64,000 nucleotides of DNA from assembly GCA_964023205.1 (NCBI GenBank), contig OZ026842.1, positions 5,993,067 through 6,057,066 on the forward strand. Reading direction: 5' to 3'. Below, piece after piece: positions 20,171 through 34,000 of the stretch (the first letter of the stretch is position 1; each line of letters starts with the position of its first letter). The notes beneath the pieces are model-generated. The model had not been told where the DNA came from. It saw nothing but the letters and a program-made list of their open reading frames with translations, and searched no databases. A program made the position numbers and the translations under genes. Source of the stretch: Lutraria lutraria (Eukaryota > Mollusca > Bivalvia > Venerida > Mactridae).

Positions 20171-20350
20171 AACAGTAAAAACACGATTATCCGAAATTGA
20201 CGGGACCGAAATACTATTTCGGATGATCCATGGTTTCGGATAACACGATTCGGATAATCGGATTTTTTTTAATCGGAATATGTAAGGAGAAATCGGGACC
20301 GAAAATTCATAATCGGATAATTTGAGTTCGGATAATCGCGGTTTTACTGT
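20171..20350. repeat. Palindromic MITE, family D (CGATTATCCG)
   Basis: Ends ACAGTAAAAACACGATTATC and GATAATCGCGGTTTTACTGT, with CGGATAAT repeated inside. Similar in design to family C but with different inner sequence. It is specific to the right duplicated copy. Confidence 0.75.
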
Positions 20351-21060
20351 ATACATAATACATTTCATGGATAGTGTGATTTGATGCATCGTCACTTCTT
20401 TCATAGACAAGTTAAACCAATCAGCGTACACCATTCAAATATATTTGAATTCGTGAAATTCACGTCACAACAAACAAAGCATTTGATTGGTTAAAACACA
20501 ATTATCTGTCCAATTACTTCTACATCACATGGAATCGCAATTTCCGTATTTACAGTTATAAGACCTAACCTTGTTCCATTGCGCATGCTCATGTTTACAA
20601 CAGCGAAAATATCCGTGATTATCCGAATGTTTAGTTCCAGATTACAGCTGTCGGAAATAGTCGAATATCGCAATGGATTAATTGTAGAATATCTCTCGAT
20701 ATTGTTTCAACTATTTTAACAGTAAACTGTTCTTAGAACAATATGAACAACACATGAAAGCTTATATTCTTTTACATCATTTTATTTTCGAATAACTCAT
20801 ATTTGTTTTATCTTTTGTGTTTAGATATAGTCAAATAAACTATTTTCAAATTAGTCAATTTTTTTACATACATGTACTCAACAATAGGCATGAACATGTG
20901 AGGTGCATTGATTAGAAGCTCAATAATAAATAATTTCTTCTGTTAGTTTTCAAAATACATTTTTTTGTCTTTCCATTATCACAGACATGATTTCTAACTG
21001 TTTCAATTGGTTATTTTGTTTACAATCTCTTCCTAATATCACGGTTATATATAACGCTTA

Positions 21061-21219
21061 TACAGTAAAACCCCTGTGAACCGAGATTCCCGGAACATCA
21101 GTCCATTTTAAAGCCTTTTCTCGGAATTAATAAAATGTTCTCTGAAAATGGAATTCTCAGAAAAACAGATGTTTTGGTCCTGTCCGGAATGGTCCGGTTT
21201 TCATGGGTTTTATTGTATA
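21061..21219. repeat. Family C MITE, duplicated copy
   Basis: TACAGTAAAACCCCTGTGAA to TCATGGGTTTTATTGTA. Positional equivalent of 13311-13470, with matching flanks (CGATTATGGCACATATGTA). Confidence 0.75.
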
Positions 21220-21996
21220 TCGATTATGGCACATATGTATCTGCATTTATATGAATTGTATTCACAATGTCTATTACATTGATAGATTGTTCAATTATGT
21301 GACATCATTCTGTTTTCTGACGTCAAACATCTCAGTACACACACGTATAAACATAGCACAAATGGTGGTAGAATTCTTGTATGATCTGCAAAGAAACACA
21401 AAAAAATATATATTAGTTGCTCGTCGGTATATCTACCAAAAACAATTTATAAGTAATACAAAGAACGGCATCTTTCATTTTAAGCTGTACATCTGGCATG
21501 TATTGCAGTATGTTTTTACCGAAAGCGATTTAGTTCCAGTTTCTGTTATGATGAATTGTTACTACCATTCTGTTTGTTTTTTTCGAAATAATTATTTTTG
21601 ATAAACTTTCAATTAGCTTGTAAAATACTTCATGTACTCAGCATAATGAGATATCACGAGGTTGCTGAGCGCAAATCTCATTTCCATTCTAAAAGTAACA
21701 TCGTTTTAAAAGTATAGCTGATTAATTGTTAAATACATATTTAGATCGATGCAGTTTCCAGGCTATAACACCAGTCTTGTATTATCATATTTAATTAGAA
21801 ACATCACAAGTCAAGATGCCATATTTGAGCTCGCAGACCGATTATAACTTATAAGTGATATAATCTCGGGGCCAGGTCTGAGATGAAATAAAAAGCTTAG
21901 CTTTAAAAATTCGGAGCCCACGGAAATTATGCAATTTCTCTAAATTAAGTAGTAGCCTATCCGCTGTATATGAATATGTGTTTATACTTACCATAT

Positions 21997-22876
21997 TTAA
22001 CCAGAGATAATGGTGACACCTGTGGGTGATGTAGTATTAGTGGTGGATGTGTTGTTAAACAGACCACTCTGGGTGAGGATCAAGAAGAGGAAAAGGAAGC
22101 CAATCAGCATCACTGAAATAATGGAAATTGTCCAATCAGAATTCTCTAAACAGCATCAATTAACCAATCAAAATACAAATGTATTACATTCGTGAGCAGT
22201 GACTGTCGTAGCCAATCAGATTTATCAGCATAAATCAACCAGTCAGAATATTGTATTCATAGCCAATCGTAGCCAATCAGATTGATCTAAACAGCATAAA
22301 TTATCCAATAAAAAATACACTAATAAACGGTTGAGGCCAAATTAACCAATTAAATTACTAAAACGCTTTAAAATTGTATTCAATCAAAAGAAAGACAATA
22401 CAATGTACTATAAATTGTCTTATTTATTATAGATTCCCTTATCATAAAACCCATATTGGTGCAAATAAAAGTTAATGTTGTTTTACCGTGTTACCAATTT
22501 GGTCGTTAACTAAGGAGTATGGTATACAATGTCCGATAAATAACTTTGATATTTAGATAATATTTTGGGAAAACATATTCGGTCATGTTAGTCACATTGA
22601 AATATAGAGAAATACTGGATATCAGCCAGAGGGTGAGTGGAAGTTATACATGTACTTAGATAGTCTTAATATCTAGATTGGTCACTATGTGGAGTTTCAT
22701 TACGTAGATAAACAACAAAATGGTGTCTTACTGAATGTGGAATCATTATAACCACCTCCATATCCACCACCATAGCCTTGTGTGACAGGTACATAGGTAT
22801 AACCACCTCCAAACTGGGCAAGAGCACTGCCGATGATACCAAACAAGGCGAGGAAGACGAGGATTGAGATATTCAT
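21997..22876 (-). CDS. Small Gly/Tyr-rich secreted or membrane peptide, copy 2
   Basis: Coding exons 22732-22876 and 21997-22112 (minus strand), same structure and phase as copy 1 and also 86 residues. Seen differences: Gln-Phe instead of Gln-Tyr after the signal peptide, and Thr for Ile in the hydrophobic segment (LILTQSG). The signal peptide, GGYTYVPVTQGYGGGYGGGY block and N-x-T tail are unchanged. Acceptor TTTACAG before the start (exon start 22880), donor GTAAGA, and a GTAAGT donor just past the stop are all conserved. Few replacements against diverged flanks suggest selection on the protein. Confidence 0.75.
22100..22345. repeat. CCAAT-rich intronic tandem repeat, copy 2
   Basis: Counterpart of 14020-14280, again with at least eight CCAAT pentamers, though unit lengths and number differ slightly. 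Confidence 0.6.
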
Positions 22877-23430
22877 GATGCTGTAAATGATAAGAATGTT
22901 ATGAACAGAACAGAACTTTATTACAGACGCGTACATTGCCAAATATATACATTACATACACTAATAAATACATCTTCATCTTAGTATTTAAATATTCAAC
23001 TGAAAATAACATAACTATAATTGATGAGAATGGGCTTAGTACTAAGAATAATTTAACAGCTTACAAAAGTAAATTTCAAAGGTAAACTTTTACTTTACTT
23101 ATTTACATACACTAACAGTAGAATAGTAGTAGTGAAGGCAGCGATTTAGCGGTGAACAAATGTGCGCCATCTTGAATGACTTAGTTTCTATTTAAAGTAA
23201 CTCATTTGCATATAAGCGTTTACATTATTTCGCAAGCGTAATAACCATTTTGAGGATAATAAATCATTTGTATATTATGTTTACTTCTTAAGCGTCGCCT
23301 ATATTCTACTATACTTACTAAATGTAACATTTGCATAAAGTAATGCAGATCTTTTTGAATTTGCATTTCATTCATCATACAAAATAATCTAGTATGGTTT
23401 ATTCACTATGTTATCATTAAACTGACTTAC

Positions 23431-23489
23431 CTAGTTAACTCCGACTACTTGAGAATAGTACCGAACAAACTCAAGTACGGGCTTTTATA
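23431..23489 (-). promoter_or_regulatory. TATA promoter and noncoding exon 1 of Gly/Tyr gene copy 2
   Basis: TATAAAAG on the minus strand at 23489-23482, then TGTTCGGTACTATTCTCAAG and the donor AACTAG|GTAAGT with exon end at 23431. Nearly identical to the copy 1 block. Confidence 0.7.
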
Positions 23490-23589
23490 CCTAACCCTAA
23501 ACCGGCCATTTTTACTTCCGGGTGGAAGGCGACAAAATCGTCTAGCGTGTCAGGATGTCAATATGTATACATCACGACGTTAAATTAAT

Positions 23590-24804
23590 TAATATTGTCA
23601 GTGTGAATGAAAATATAATTTATCTATATTATTTGGTATTTGAATTGAATTAGATTTTAAAAAAGACGTATCTGTTTTTTTTTCGCATGCCGTTTATTTT
23701 CCCATTTTGGTAACCCTTAGAAGTGTGTGTTTGCAATAATGCGACCGAAAAAAATCCACGTCTCTATTTTTTATTACACATCATATAACAAAAAAGAACA
23801 AGATCTAAAATATCGGAGACAGAATCATAGCTACTCGTATACATACATGTCGCCATTAATTACCAGATGAGACAATAGAAAGGCCAACTGATATTCAATT
23901 TCTGTTTATAAAACTGTCTAACGCACGTGTAAATCATGTGTTGTGTTATATATTTTAGTGTTTAAATGTACAATCAAACCAGTGTTAGCGGCCACCTCGG
24001 AATAAAGCACGGATTTTGGTACGGACCAAAGTACTACGTTTTTCTTTATCCGCCATGTAATTGTGAAACTGGTTCCCGTTCAATGCTGCAGTGCAAGTCT
24101 ATGTAAGTTCAGTTTCCATGAGTACTTTTAGTACTTTGATTTTATTCCTGCTTATATAATTATATATGCATGTAGTTACATTAAATAAGAAATGATTCAT
24201 GCTAAGAAACGTAGTAAAGATAAAAGTGTCCTTGAATTAAAACAAGTCATATAAAACATTTTTATATTCTCTGAGAATATCTTCTGGGATCCGTGTCAAA
24301 AACCGGGCATGGCTTTTAACTCAGTGACGCGACCATGATAATTCATTAGCAGTTCATATGCAATAAATGCCATTAAAATTTCTACACAGTTAACCATAAG
24401 CAGATGACATATTTGAAATAATATTTAGTTCAGCCACGTGTGTTTCTTAGAGAGCAAATTATCTGATTAACAATATAGCATGGTTGTCAATCAAATCACT
24501 TTGAAAAAATCTTAACTTATTGAAAAATATACTTCTCAAAATTTGAGAGGTATTATTTGCGATATTGCATGTAGTGATTTCTTCATAATTATTCATAAAA
24601 TACTACAAGTTTTTCGATAAAGTTGATAATTCTTGCTTTTTATGCCGGTGTAAAAATGAAGCAAATGACTTCCGTTGAAGAATGTCTGTACATTATATGT
24701 TTGTTATGTACAGACTATTCAAACACTGAATTTGTGATCCTTCATAATTTTTGCGTAGTATGTTATCGGAATATGATATAAAATGCTTATGTCATTTTTG
24801 TACA
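23590..24804. other. Spacer 3' of the DUF885 gene
   Basis: No gene seen. It includes a partial family A MITE (23970-24006) and an element at about 24010-24150 containing AAACTGGTTCCCGTTCAATG and TAAGTTCAGTTTCCATGAGT, repeated at 27495-27640 and related to inverted pieces at 32865-33040, 33735-33805 and 59455-59545. A minus-strand AATAAA at 24141-24146 is a possible poly(A) signal for the DUF885 gene, which would give a long 3' UTR. Confidence 0.45.
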
Positions 24805-25013
24805 CTAGTCGTTCCTATTGAAGATGACAGTTAAGAAACACGTGACAAGAATATGCACGAGTGCCACGTGGCACGTGTTGCTTGAACTCGTGCTGTTATC
24901 CTGCTTCTTCATGTCTTCTATCCATTGGTCAACGAGATTTTCTAGAACATTTATGGGCATGGCACCGTTCTCTAAGATGACTAAATGAAAATCCTGAATG
25001 TTGAACTTGGATC
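24805..25013 (-). CDS. DUF885 terminal exon with GPI-like tail
   Basis: Last exon, entered in phase 1. It encodes the conserved GSKFNIQDFHLVILENGAMP segment, then a Ser-rich linker (DNSTSSSNT) and the hydrophobic stretch HVALVHILVTCFLTVIF before a TAG stop. Small-residue, spacer and hydrophobic-tail order fits GPI attachment. A single-pass anchor is the alternative. Confidence 0.85.
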
Positions 25014-28000
25014 CTGAAAATTTTAAACTTGGAAAATTAATGAAATGAAGACACCGACAGCTAATGTGGTGGTCGGTAACGTTCAAGAGAATAAAGAAAT
25101 ACAAAATTCTGTCGAATTCTAGAAATCTTGTATATTCGTCAAATTCTCAACTTTCGTCATGACATAAGTATAGAAAATTAAGGATAACAGATCCTTATAC
25201 AAACTTTTAATTTCAATAAACAAAAGTTAGAAGTACTTGATACTCGTAAATTGTGATATTCAAACATAATTGATTAAATATTAACTTTCAACCATGCAAT
25301 ATTTCGAAATGTTGGACCCGGGTCAGTTATATTTGATCTCTTTTATAAAGGGAGGTAATATTATTAACTTATATACTCTCCCTTTTCTATGATTATTATG
25401 TAGCTTTTTTAATTTCATATTAATAAATTCCAAAATTACACAATTTAGAAAAAGCTCACGATGAATGATTTATAAACAAGAAGTGTTTCTGGGACAAGGA
25501 TGACCTCTAAAGGCCAACTGGATAGTATGACATTGACCTTTGACATACTAACCTCAAAAGCGATAGGGGTCATCTACATGTGATGAGCGACCAGCCAACC
25601 AAATCTGAGGAACTTATACCAAATAGTTATCTTGTTATTTCCCGGACAAAGTTTGGTTTCGGACGGACCGACCGACATGTGCAAAGTAATATACTCCCTT
25701 TTCTTCGACAGTAGTCATAATGATTCATTCAACGAAATGCTCGCATTAGGGTCTGTAATCCTTAACGACCATAGATCGGAACTTTCTTAATAAAAAAAAT
25801 ATATATTTATGAAACATTTGTATGTATATTATTTTGCCGATTACCCACCTAGTTCTTTCTCAGCCTTTTGTCGCATCTGTTTGATTTTAACTTCACCAAG
25901 TTTGTATGCGCATGCCTGGCCTGGCCATGTGATGTAACGATCGATTTCATTGGCTGAGCTTCCTCCGAATAATGCTGTGTGATTTTCTAAATATTCAATC
26001 GCTTCATCACGTGACCATCTAATAAATAACATAATATTACAATAGTATGTGTTCATGTTTATACGTCTAGTTGACATTATTCACATATTCGAAGTAATTT
26101 CATATTCCAAAATACTGTAAATGTATTAAGGACCAATCTGATTATCTCCGTCTTGACGTCATTTACGGAATTATACGGAACTGTACGATGTTTCACGACT
26201 GTAAAAAAGAATTTGAACGAAAGAACTATAAAAAATACACGGTCGGTATCACGCATTAAAGTGTATGCATTTAATAGTCCGCATGCCAACCTAAAGAACC
26301 ATCCTGTCTGTATGTACATGAAATATATTACCTTTTATAATGTAATCCTGTGTCAACAACAAGGCGACTGGCTCGTAATATTTCATAACTATATCTTCCC
26401 ATCCTATAATATATATATATATATATTTGCACATTTAAAACATTGCTATATATTTTCCCATCCTATAATATATTATATATTTTATACATATATATAATAA
26501 TAATAAATTATGTTCTCGTATATATTCCCATACTATAGTATTACATTTAACACATAACTATATTTTTCTCTTCATTACAAAACATGTATAATTATACATT
26601 TTAAATATACAATGTACTGCATTCGTTCGTTTTCTGTATCTTTATATGTTTACTTACGCAGAATTTAAAACAAAGTTTTGCCATGTGTTTACGTGGCAAC
26701 TGTACAAGCAACACAATCTTATTTCATCATTTCGTTAAAAACTTCATAAGCATAATTTTTGTCGCCGATGAAAAATAGATATGGTATTGTACGTTTAACC
26801 ATTCTATGTTTTTTTTTTAGAAAATATTCTCCAGTATATGAGCGCACGTGCTGTCCGGTATATCTTAACAGACCTTTTCAGAAAGGTGGTTTATCTGCCC
26901 ATGAATAGCTCTTCTTTAGGAGATCAAAAAGGTTAATTTTGGAAGCGGAAATGGCAGGCAATATAAGAGTTTGTTTTAGTCAAAGTAAGTGTGGCTATTT
27001 AGTGAACATTTAGAATTCTGAGCTAAGTTCATATATGTGACAAATAAAGTCAAAATAACGGAAAATCCTAAACTGTTTGGCACTCAAAATCGTGGACATG
27101 CATGGGCGTGTTTGGTAGATTCTTTCGTTAGATTGCACTCCCGCATTCGTTCGTCTGTTCTCCTGCACGTAATACTTACATTTCATAGTCATCTTTATAC
27201 AGGCCCATTTCTTCACCCAGATATTCAGAGTACAGCCCCCATCCCTACAAAATATTAAACATGTATGTTCCTCAACTTACTGTACAGAATATCGTCCATC
27301 TGAACGTTATTTAGACATGGTATAGGTACCAGAACATATTCTGTACAAGAGCGCCGCGAGCGGTGCCAGCGCTCGTCTGTTCACCGACTTAGCGACATCT
27401 ATCCACCTATGAAGTTTCATGCTGCTACCTCTTTTTGAAAGTTGTAAGATTGATCCGCTTTATCGTTCAGCTTTCCATAGTCGTCACTGAATCAGCGAGC
27501 TTTATTTTTGATGCGGACCAAATTACTACGTTTTTTTTCATGCGCCATGTAATTGTTTAACTAGTTCCCGTTCCATCTTCAGGGCAAGTCTATGTAAGTT
27601 CAGCTTCCATGAGTACTTTCAGTACTTTGATTATTTTACTGTGTGCCATAAAGGGACTTTACAGATTTCTGACAATAAATCCCCAGTCTAGTTCATTTTA
27701 CGGGGAATCCCCCTAAGACTGGTTCTAGTGTTTGATGGTAATTATTATATCTTACCTCACCGTATGACGAATAATACGGGAACCAATTTGGAACGTTGTA
27801 AAATGACAAGATTGGGTCCTTCCTGAAGTCTGGTAAATGTGCTTTCATTGAATAACTGTGCTGTAAGTAAAATATCCAAATTGATATATCGAGGGCTCAG
27901 CGCAAAACTGTCGTAACTTGTTCTTATTTCAATATGAGTTACGACGCTGTTGCGTTGAACCCTCGATATGGATTTATATATATTACAAATATATTACAGT

Positions 28001-31000
28001 GCAACCTCTTCAAAGCAACATATTCCCATGGGAGTAGCAAAATTATGTTGTTGTTGTTATTGAAAGGTAGTTGCTCTAGAGAGATTAAATAAATAGTTAA
28101 ACGGTGCAGCGGAAAATAATCATGCAGTTGTTGAAGGGAGGTGGTTGCTAATGAGAGGGCCGCTCTAGAGAGATTTGACTGTACAGTTAAACCTGTGGAC
28201 AAAGGTCACTCTTGGGAGAGACGTGTTCGAATTTTTCGTGATCACGACATAAACAAACACACGACCAGACTTACTAAGAAAACGACCCCTTTAATTTTGG
28301 GGCCAGTAAGTCAAATTTACAGAATGCTGTCTTAATTTTTGCCCATTCTAATGAAAATGCAACATAGGCCATATCCAAATATTTAATTGGCAGATGCAAT
28401 TTTGACACGTACAAACATTTAACTTGCTGATAAACGGTAGATAGTTAGGTTAAAGTACCTGCATATGATGTCCAGGATTTGCTTCATGTAGAGATAAAAC
28501 CATCATTTCAAAGAATGGACTGTGATATAAATAAATATTAAAGATTATAATTGTAATAATGAATTATATATATTTTGTTGATAGTAAAGGCAAAACCAAA
28601 GCCGCGACCGTGGCCCAGTGGTTGGTATGCGGGGCTTGTAACCGGGCGATCCATGTTCACCCCCCTCCCCCGGTCTTATACCCCGGGATTTCTCTTGTCT
28701 CTACTTATTATTGTGATTTTATTATGTACATTAACCGAATATTGTTTCTACAATGTATATACTTGTTTATATCAATGTGTCCTTGTTACACAAGATTTAA
28801 TAATGGAAATAAGGAAATTCACTTTTCCTTTTTTTAGTCATCCTGAGTATATATATATATACATGTACTGGTACATCTAAAAATTTATTAGTATTATATG
28901 TCATTAAATGTATTATTCTAGTCTTTGTAAGAATGTGTTTTTTAAAACATTCATGTATTGTAATGTACCATACCATGTGTTTTATATGCTGAATAAATCT
29001 GTCTAAATCTATCTATCTACTTTGACTTGTATATATACATTTATTCATCTTATGATTATTGTGATTTTATTATGTACATTAACCTAATACTGTTTGTACA
29101 ATGTATATAATTGTTTATATCAATGTGTCCTTGTTACACAAGATTTAATAAATGCATGTTCTGTTCTATGAAAATGTCGATTTTCCTCCTTGCGTGGTGA
29201 AGTTTTCGGCTACTAGTGGAAGGGTAAATTAGTACTGGTTAAAAACGGTTAAATTGTAATGCATAGTACAACATGTGTCCGATTTATCTGATTAATATAA
29301 ATACAAAGTCCTAATAATACAAAATAAATTATATTTAAATTAAAGTACAAAACATGTGCGTATACTTTATCCAGATTACGCCCCAGTTCTTTTTTTAATA
29401 ATCTTTTGGAATCGGAAAATATTAATGCACCTAGAAATCTTATATCAGTTTACATTCATAACAGAATAAGAAAAGAAAAAATCTTATAACTTCAATTTAA
29501 CTAAGTTTCCGTAGGTCACAAGGAATGTTTGCTGTAATATGATGAAACAATTTTTTGCAATATTCGTAAAAGTTTATGATTTACACAAATTTTAATAAAT
29601 CTAATGTAATAATCATATGGTGCTCGCTGAGAATATATCAGTTGATATGTTGTTAATTTTGTATTATAATGCTATTAAACATGAATACAAAAATGTATGT
29701 GTAAAAATATGAAGAATAGCAGGGAATTTTCCGTTTTTCTTGAGTAAACTATAACATAATTTTATTTTTTTGAAGTTTCAAAGTTTATTGACATAACCAA
29801 TAATAAACAACGACCAACAATTTTAAATTCAAGTAAAAGCTAAAATCTTCAAAGACGCCGACTTATTTCTTAGTTTGTCAAACTTTACTGAGCAGTCTTT
29901 TGAACATTAAAAAACAAACTTGACAGACAATAATCAAACATGACTTTACACGATTCATGACCGAAATTACTACGAAAAACAAATTGAATTAAACATTATT
30001 GAAAAATGCATTGACAGTGGATTAAGTGTGAAAAATAAAAATCCAATCCTGCAGAACTTCTGTCACGTTGTCTAAACACTAAATAACAACATTGTTTTGA
30101 TTGACTGCAAGTCAAATCGCGTCATGATTAACTCGTAAAGTTGTTTGTAACACAATAAAGCAAAAGGCATGTTGGAATTTCCATATAAATACGTAACTTA
30201 AAAACACATCTAGCACATCACTGATACTCCAGATAGTCTACAGACCTTCACTGTGAATATCCGAACCGAAACATTTTGTAAAAATCCACCATGGGCGCTA
30301 ACGATCTTGATCTTGTGAACAGGGACCCCAACAACCTTAATGATCATTTAAAGGTAAGATTTCATTGATTTTTTTCAAGTTTTATTTTCAGCTAGTATCA
30401 AATTTATGATTAGTGTATCAAAATAATTATGTCAATGTTATGTTTATGTTACCATTAAATACTCTGTGAAATATTCGGATAGATAGAATATCAAAAACGT
30501 CTCTATCAAAAATTTCTCCTTTGATTTAACGTTCCTGCTACCACCTTTATTGAAACATAAATATTAGACTACATGTTTTAGTTTTACATAAAACAAGGCT
30601 AATTAATGAAAGGAGAAATTATACCGAAAAGTTACCTCACGGTATTTATATTTTCTTTGTGGTTCCAATATTTCTATTAGTTTATGTCATTAATCGAAAA
30701 AAAAAAAATTCTAATACATGTATTCATATTTACAAACTTTCTGCTAATCTTCCGGTACGACTTTATCATGAATTTCATAAAAACAGGTACTTGAATTGGT
30801 CGAATAAATATTGGCTTGGAAAGAAATACATGCAAACTAAATTCTACAGTCGCATTTTGATTGTATCGACTTTTTTATAAAGTATAACTATTATTCAAAT
30901 TTTAAACTTTTCCTTTTTCAGGTTCAATTTGAAGATATACTCGGCGAGCCCGAAGGAGCCCACAGTATAGACTGTGTATGGAAATTGTCGTATACATGTT

Positions 31001-34000
31001 TTAACTTGTGGCTGGGTTTATGTTACAAAATCTCTACCCTATGTTTTGGGATCTGCATAGCTGCCGAGTGGGGATGTGAATTTGCTTATATTGCTTTCTA
31101 CCACATTTGGTACATCACACCATTATTGAGAGTCTGTGAGATCAACTGCGCTGTACTTAGGAAGATGATGGATACTTGTTTATCGTGTTGTTTGACACCA
31201 TGCTGCGAAGCTTGTGGTGCACTATTCATCCATTTCAAGAAATAACCAACCATTGAAATATTGTAGTTGAAACATTCGAATTTTTAAACATACGGGAGGA
31301 CATTCCTTCAAATATTATAGTATATATTCTCAAAGGAAACCCTTTTATGACTGAACCACAAGGTGGTATTTACATTCGAATTGTTGAAACATGCGGGATG
31401 ACATAGTATTGTGATATTATTTTGTTAAGAAATAAACGATAAATCTTACAAAATATTTAACTAGTGATTATTTATACATGTATATACACATCAATAAAAG
31501 GATCGTGAAACACCAACTTGTCTTGATATATTTTGTAAAATTGCTATTTATGTAAGAATACCCACGTGACGTTTGACGTCACAAATGGGAAATACTCGAA
31601 TTTCTATTATGCAGAAACCTCACGGTAAAGAATACAATAAACATGACAACTATACGTGAAACATGTACATTTTTATATTGGCTGGTTTCTGTCATTTCAT
31701 ATATTTGTGTCTTTGACCCCAAAAGTCGAAGCACGACGACACGAACACACGATAAATTGCTCATTTATCGTGCCTTCGCCTTCGACCTTCGAGGTTCACA
31801 GATTCACATATTTCAACATTAACATAGCGAATGTAATAACATGTAATAGCGAATATATAATTGTAGTTAATGTTTGTCGAAGGGACCGATCTTACACTTA
31901 ACCCGACGATTTTTTTCTCTGATAAATATGTATAAACAATCATTATTAAGTGCTGTAGTATCGGGTTCAGTTGTAATGCTAATGCAGAACAGAATCGAAT
32001 GAATTGTTGGATTTGAAAAAGTAATTACGCGACGTTAAGATCATAATTTAACATCAACTTGAGAGGCAAAATTCATTGTTTTAATAGCGTAATTAATAAT
32101 ACAATGTCAGAAAATATCATACATGTCGAGAGCATTCTATGTCATTAACAACTAAAAGGGAAGTAACTGACGAATAACTAATACTTGGGGTGCGTTCGAT
32201 TCACTGTGCGGAACGTTCCGAACTGAAAGAACAGGAAAAAAATGGTAAGGAACAGTGTTCTGGACAAGTTCCCACTGTGCCCGAAAAAGAGGTGGTGTGG
32301 CGAGAACAGTGACGTCATAGCGCGTGGAAAAAATGGCCGACAATGTTTTCAGGCAGAGCAATTGCGGAATGTTTTTCGCCACAGCACTAACCGCAGAGGC
32401 ATATAAGTGTTCAGAATTTCGTAAACATGTCTGACTACGTGAAATAAAAGAAAAATGTCCGTTTATACCTCATTACTTTTCAGTTTTACTAATGCTTGTG
32501 TACAGAACAGATTGGAATAATGTTTTATTCCAATCACGGGTCTGATCTGGGCTTCTGGCATATAAAAACATATAATAAATAAACAATATTTTATTAACCA
32601 ATAAGCGTATAAGGCGTACCAGTTGTACCCCTTTCTAAGATCTGTTTATTAAATGGCTATAACAACTGATAAACCATAAATTCAGTCAATGTGACTTCTG
32701 CTTTGTAGTAATAATACTAATGACTACAAATTTAATATCATTTGCCGCCATATTGGTTAAAGCACTTCCTGTGCCGCGGCATTCGATTCTGGGACAGGTT
32801 CTGAACAAGTACAGCACAGTGAATCGAATACGCCCTTGATTACTAGGTAAATTGGTTCCCGTTCCACGTTATGGGGCACTAAATGTCTATCTACAGACAT
32901 AGTCAACGGGAACAAGTTTAATCACTAATGAGGATGGCTGCACATGGAAAGTAACTCTTATCAATATATTCAGCTGGTTCCCGCTGCCTTGTCTGTACTA
33001 AGCACTGCAAAATGGAACGGAAACCAGCTTATGAATATATCAAACGGTCATGTGATGTAGACCGAACCTGATTCGCATAGCTAGAAATCAATTGAAAGTA
33101 AAATAAATATAGAAAAGCTTACACTTCCATTGGTCTGAAGAGATTAATGGTGAATGTACCGGGTCGGGTTTCTGTGGCAGAAGAATAGCCACCTCCTAAA
33201 CTGTCAGAACTTGAAGGTCGTATTCTGAAAATTGAATTGAACTGAATTAACCTGTCATTACAGACTTCTAACCATTAAACTCTTGTTTATTTTCATTGAA
33301 TAAATAGAACGAATCGTTGAATGGTCTCATGTGGAATTCGAACTCAAAACGATAAGGGAAAGTGATAACAAATCTTAACCTTAACTATAACCCTATTTTC
33401 AGAATACACCGCTAAATTACATCAATTCCTATCAATGATATTGACTATTTCGACGATCCTAACATAACACTGGTAAAAAGCAAAAAAAAAAAAGAAGATT
33501 TTTGGTATGCATGCTGCTACTCTGAATAAAGAATATATTTTTTTTTCTAAATAAAAAATAATTCTAGAATGATTGACAAGAAAGTAACTTACACTAACGG
33601 AACATCAGGAATATTCTTGAAAAGTAGGGATAGCTTTGGGTTGATCCTTTGGAATACTGTGTCGTTGTATGTCTTCAAAATATAATCCTGAAACACGAAT
33701 GACACATCTGACAGTACGTGGTGTGAAGTCAACAAGTTGGTTCCCTTTCAATTTTTCTGTAGCATTGTGATTTGTGCATTGCTACATGGAACGGGAACCA
33801 GTTTATGGCACAATATCCTACATAGTGATCACATAGAAATGTCTGTCACTACAAACATTTTCAAGAACCTTAACAAACACGTTTTTGACATAAACCCATC
33901 GGAATGGTTCTAATTTAAATAAATAATGTTTTTAATGGCATATAAAATATATACATGTATAATGACAAACAGAAAACAATGCTACCTGGCGACAGTAAAC

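Larger units (their letters stand above)
17590..23590. repeat. Right copy of a tandem segmental duplication
   Basis: Collinear with about 11300-15880. Anchors: 11300/17598 (ACGATTGTTTGAAACTGAAC), 11505/18171 (terminal exon), 12815/20415 (CAATCAGCGTACACCATTCA), 13311/21061 (MITE C), 13926/21997 and 14883/22876 (Gly/Tyr exons), 15745/23431 (promoter). Differences are mainly mobile insertions on one side or the other. Together the anchors show one duplication of a block holding the VWDE 3' exon and the Gly/Tyr gene. Confidence 0.85.

Noticed and set aside
28598..28680. tRNA gene on the plus strand
   Set aside because: tRNA-like head only. The T-arm is poor and the sequence continues into a LINE-type tail.
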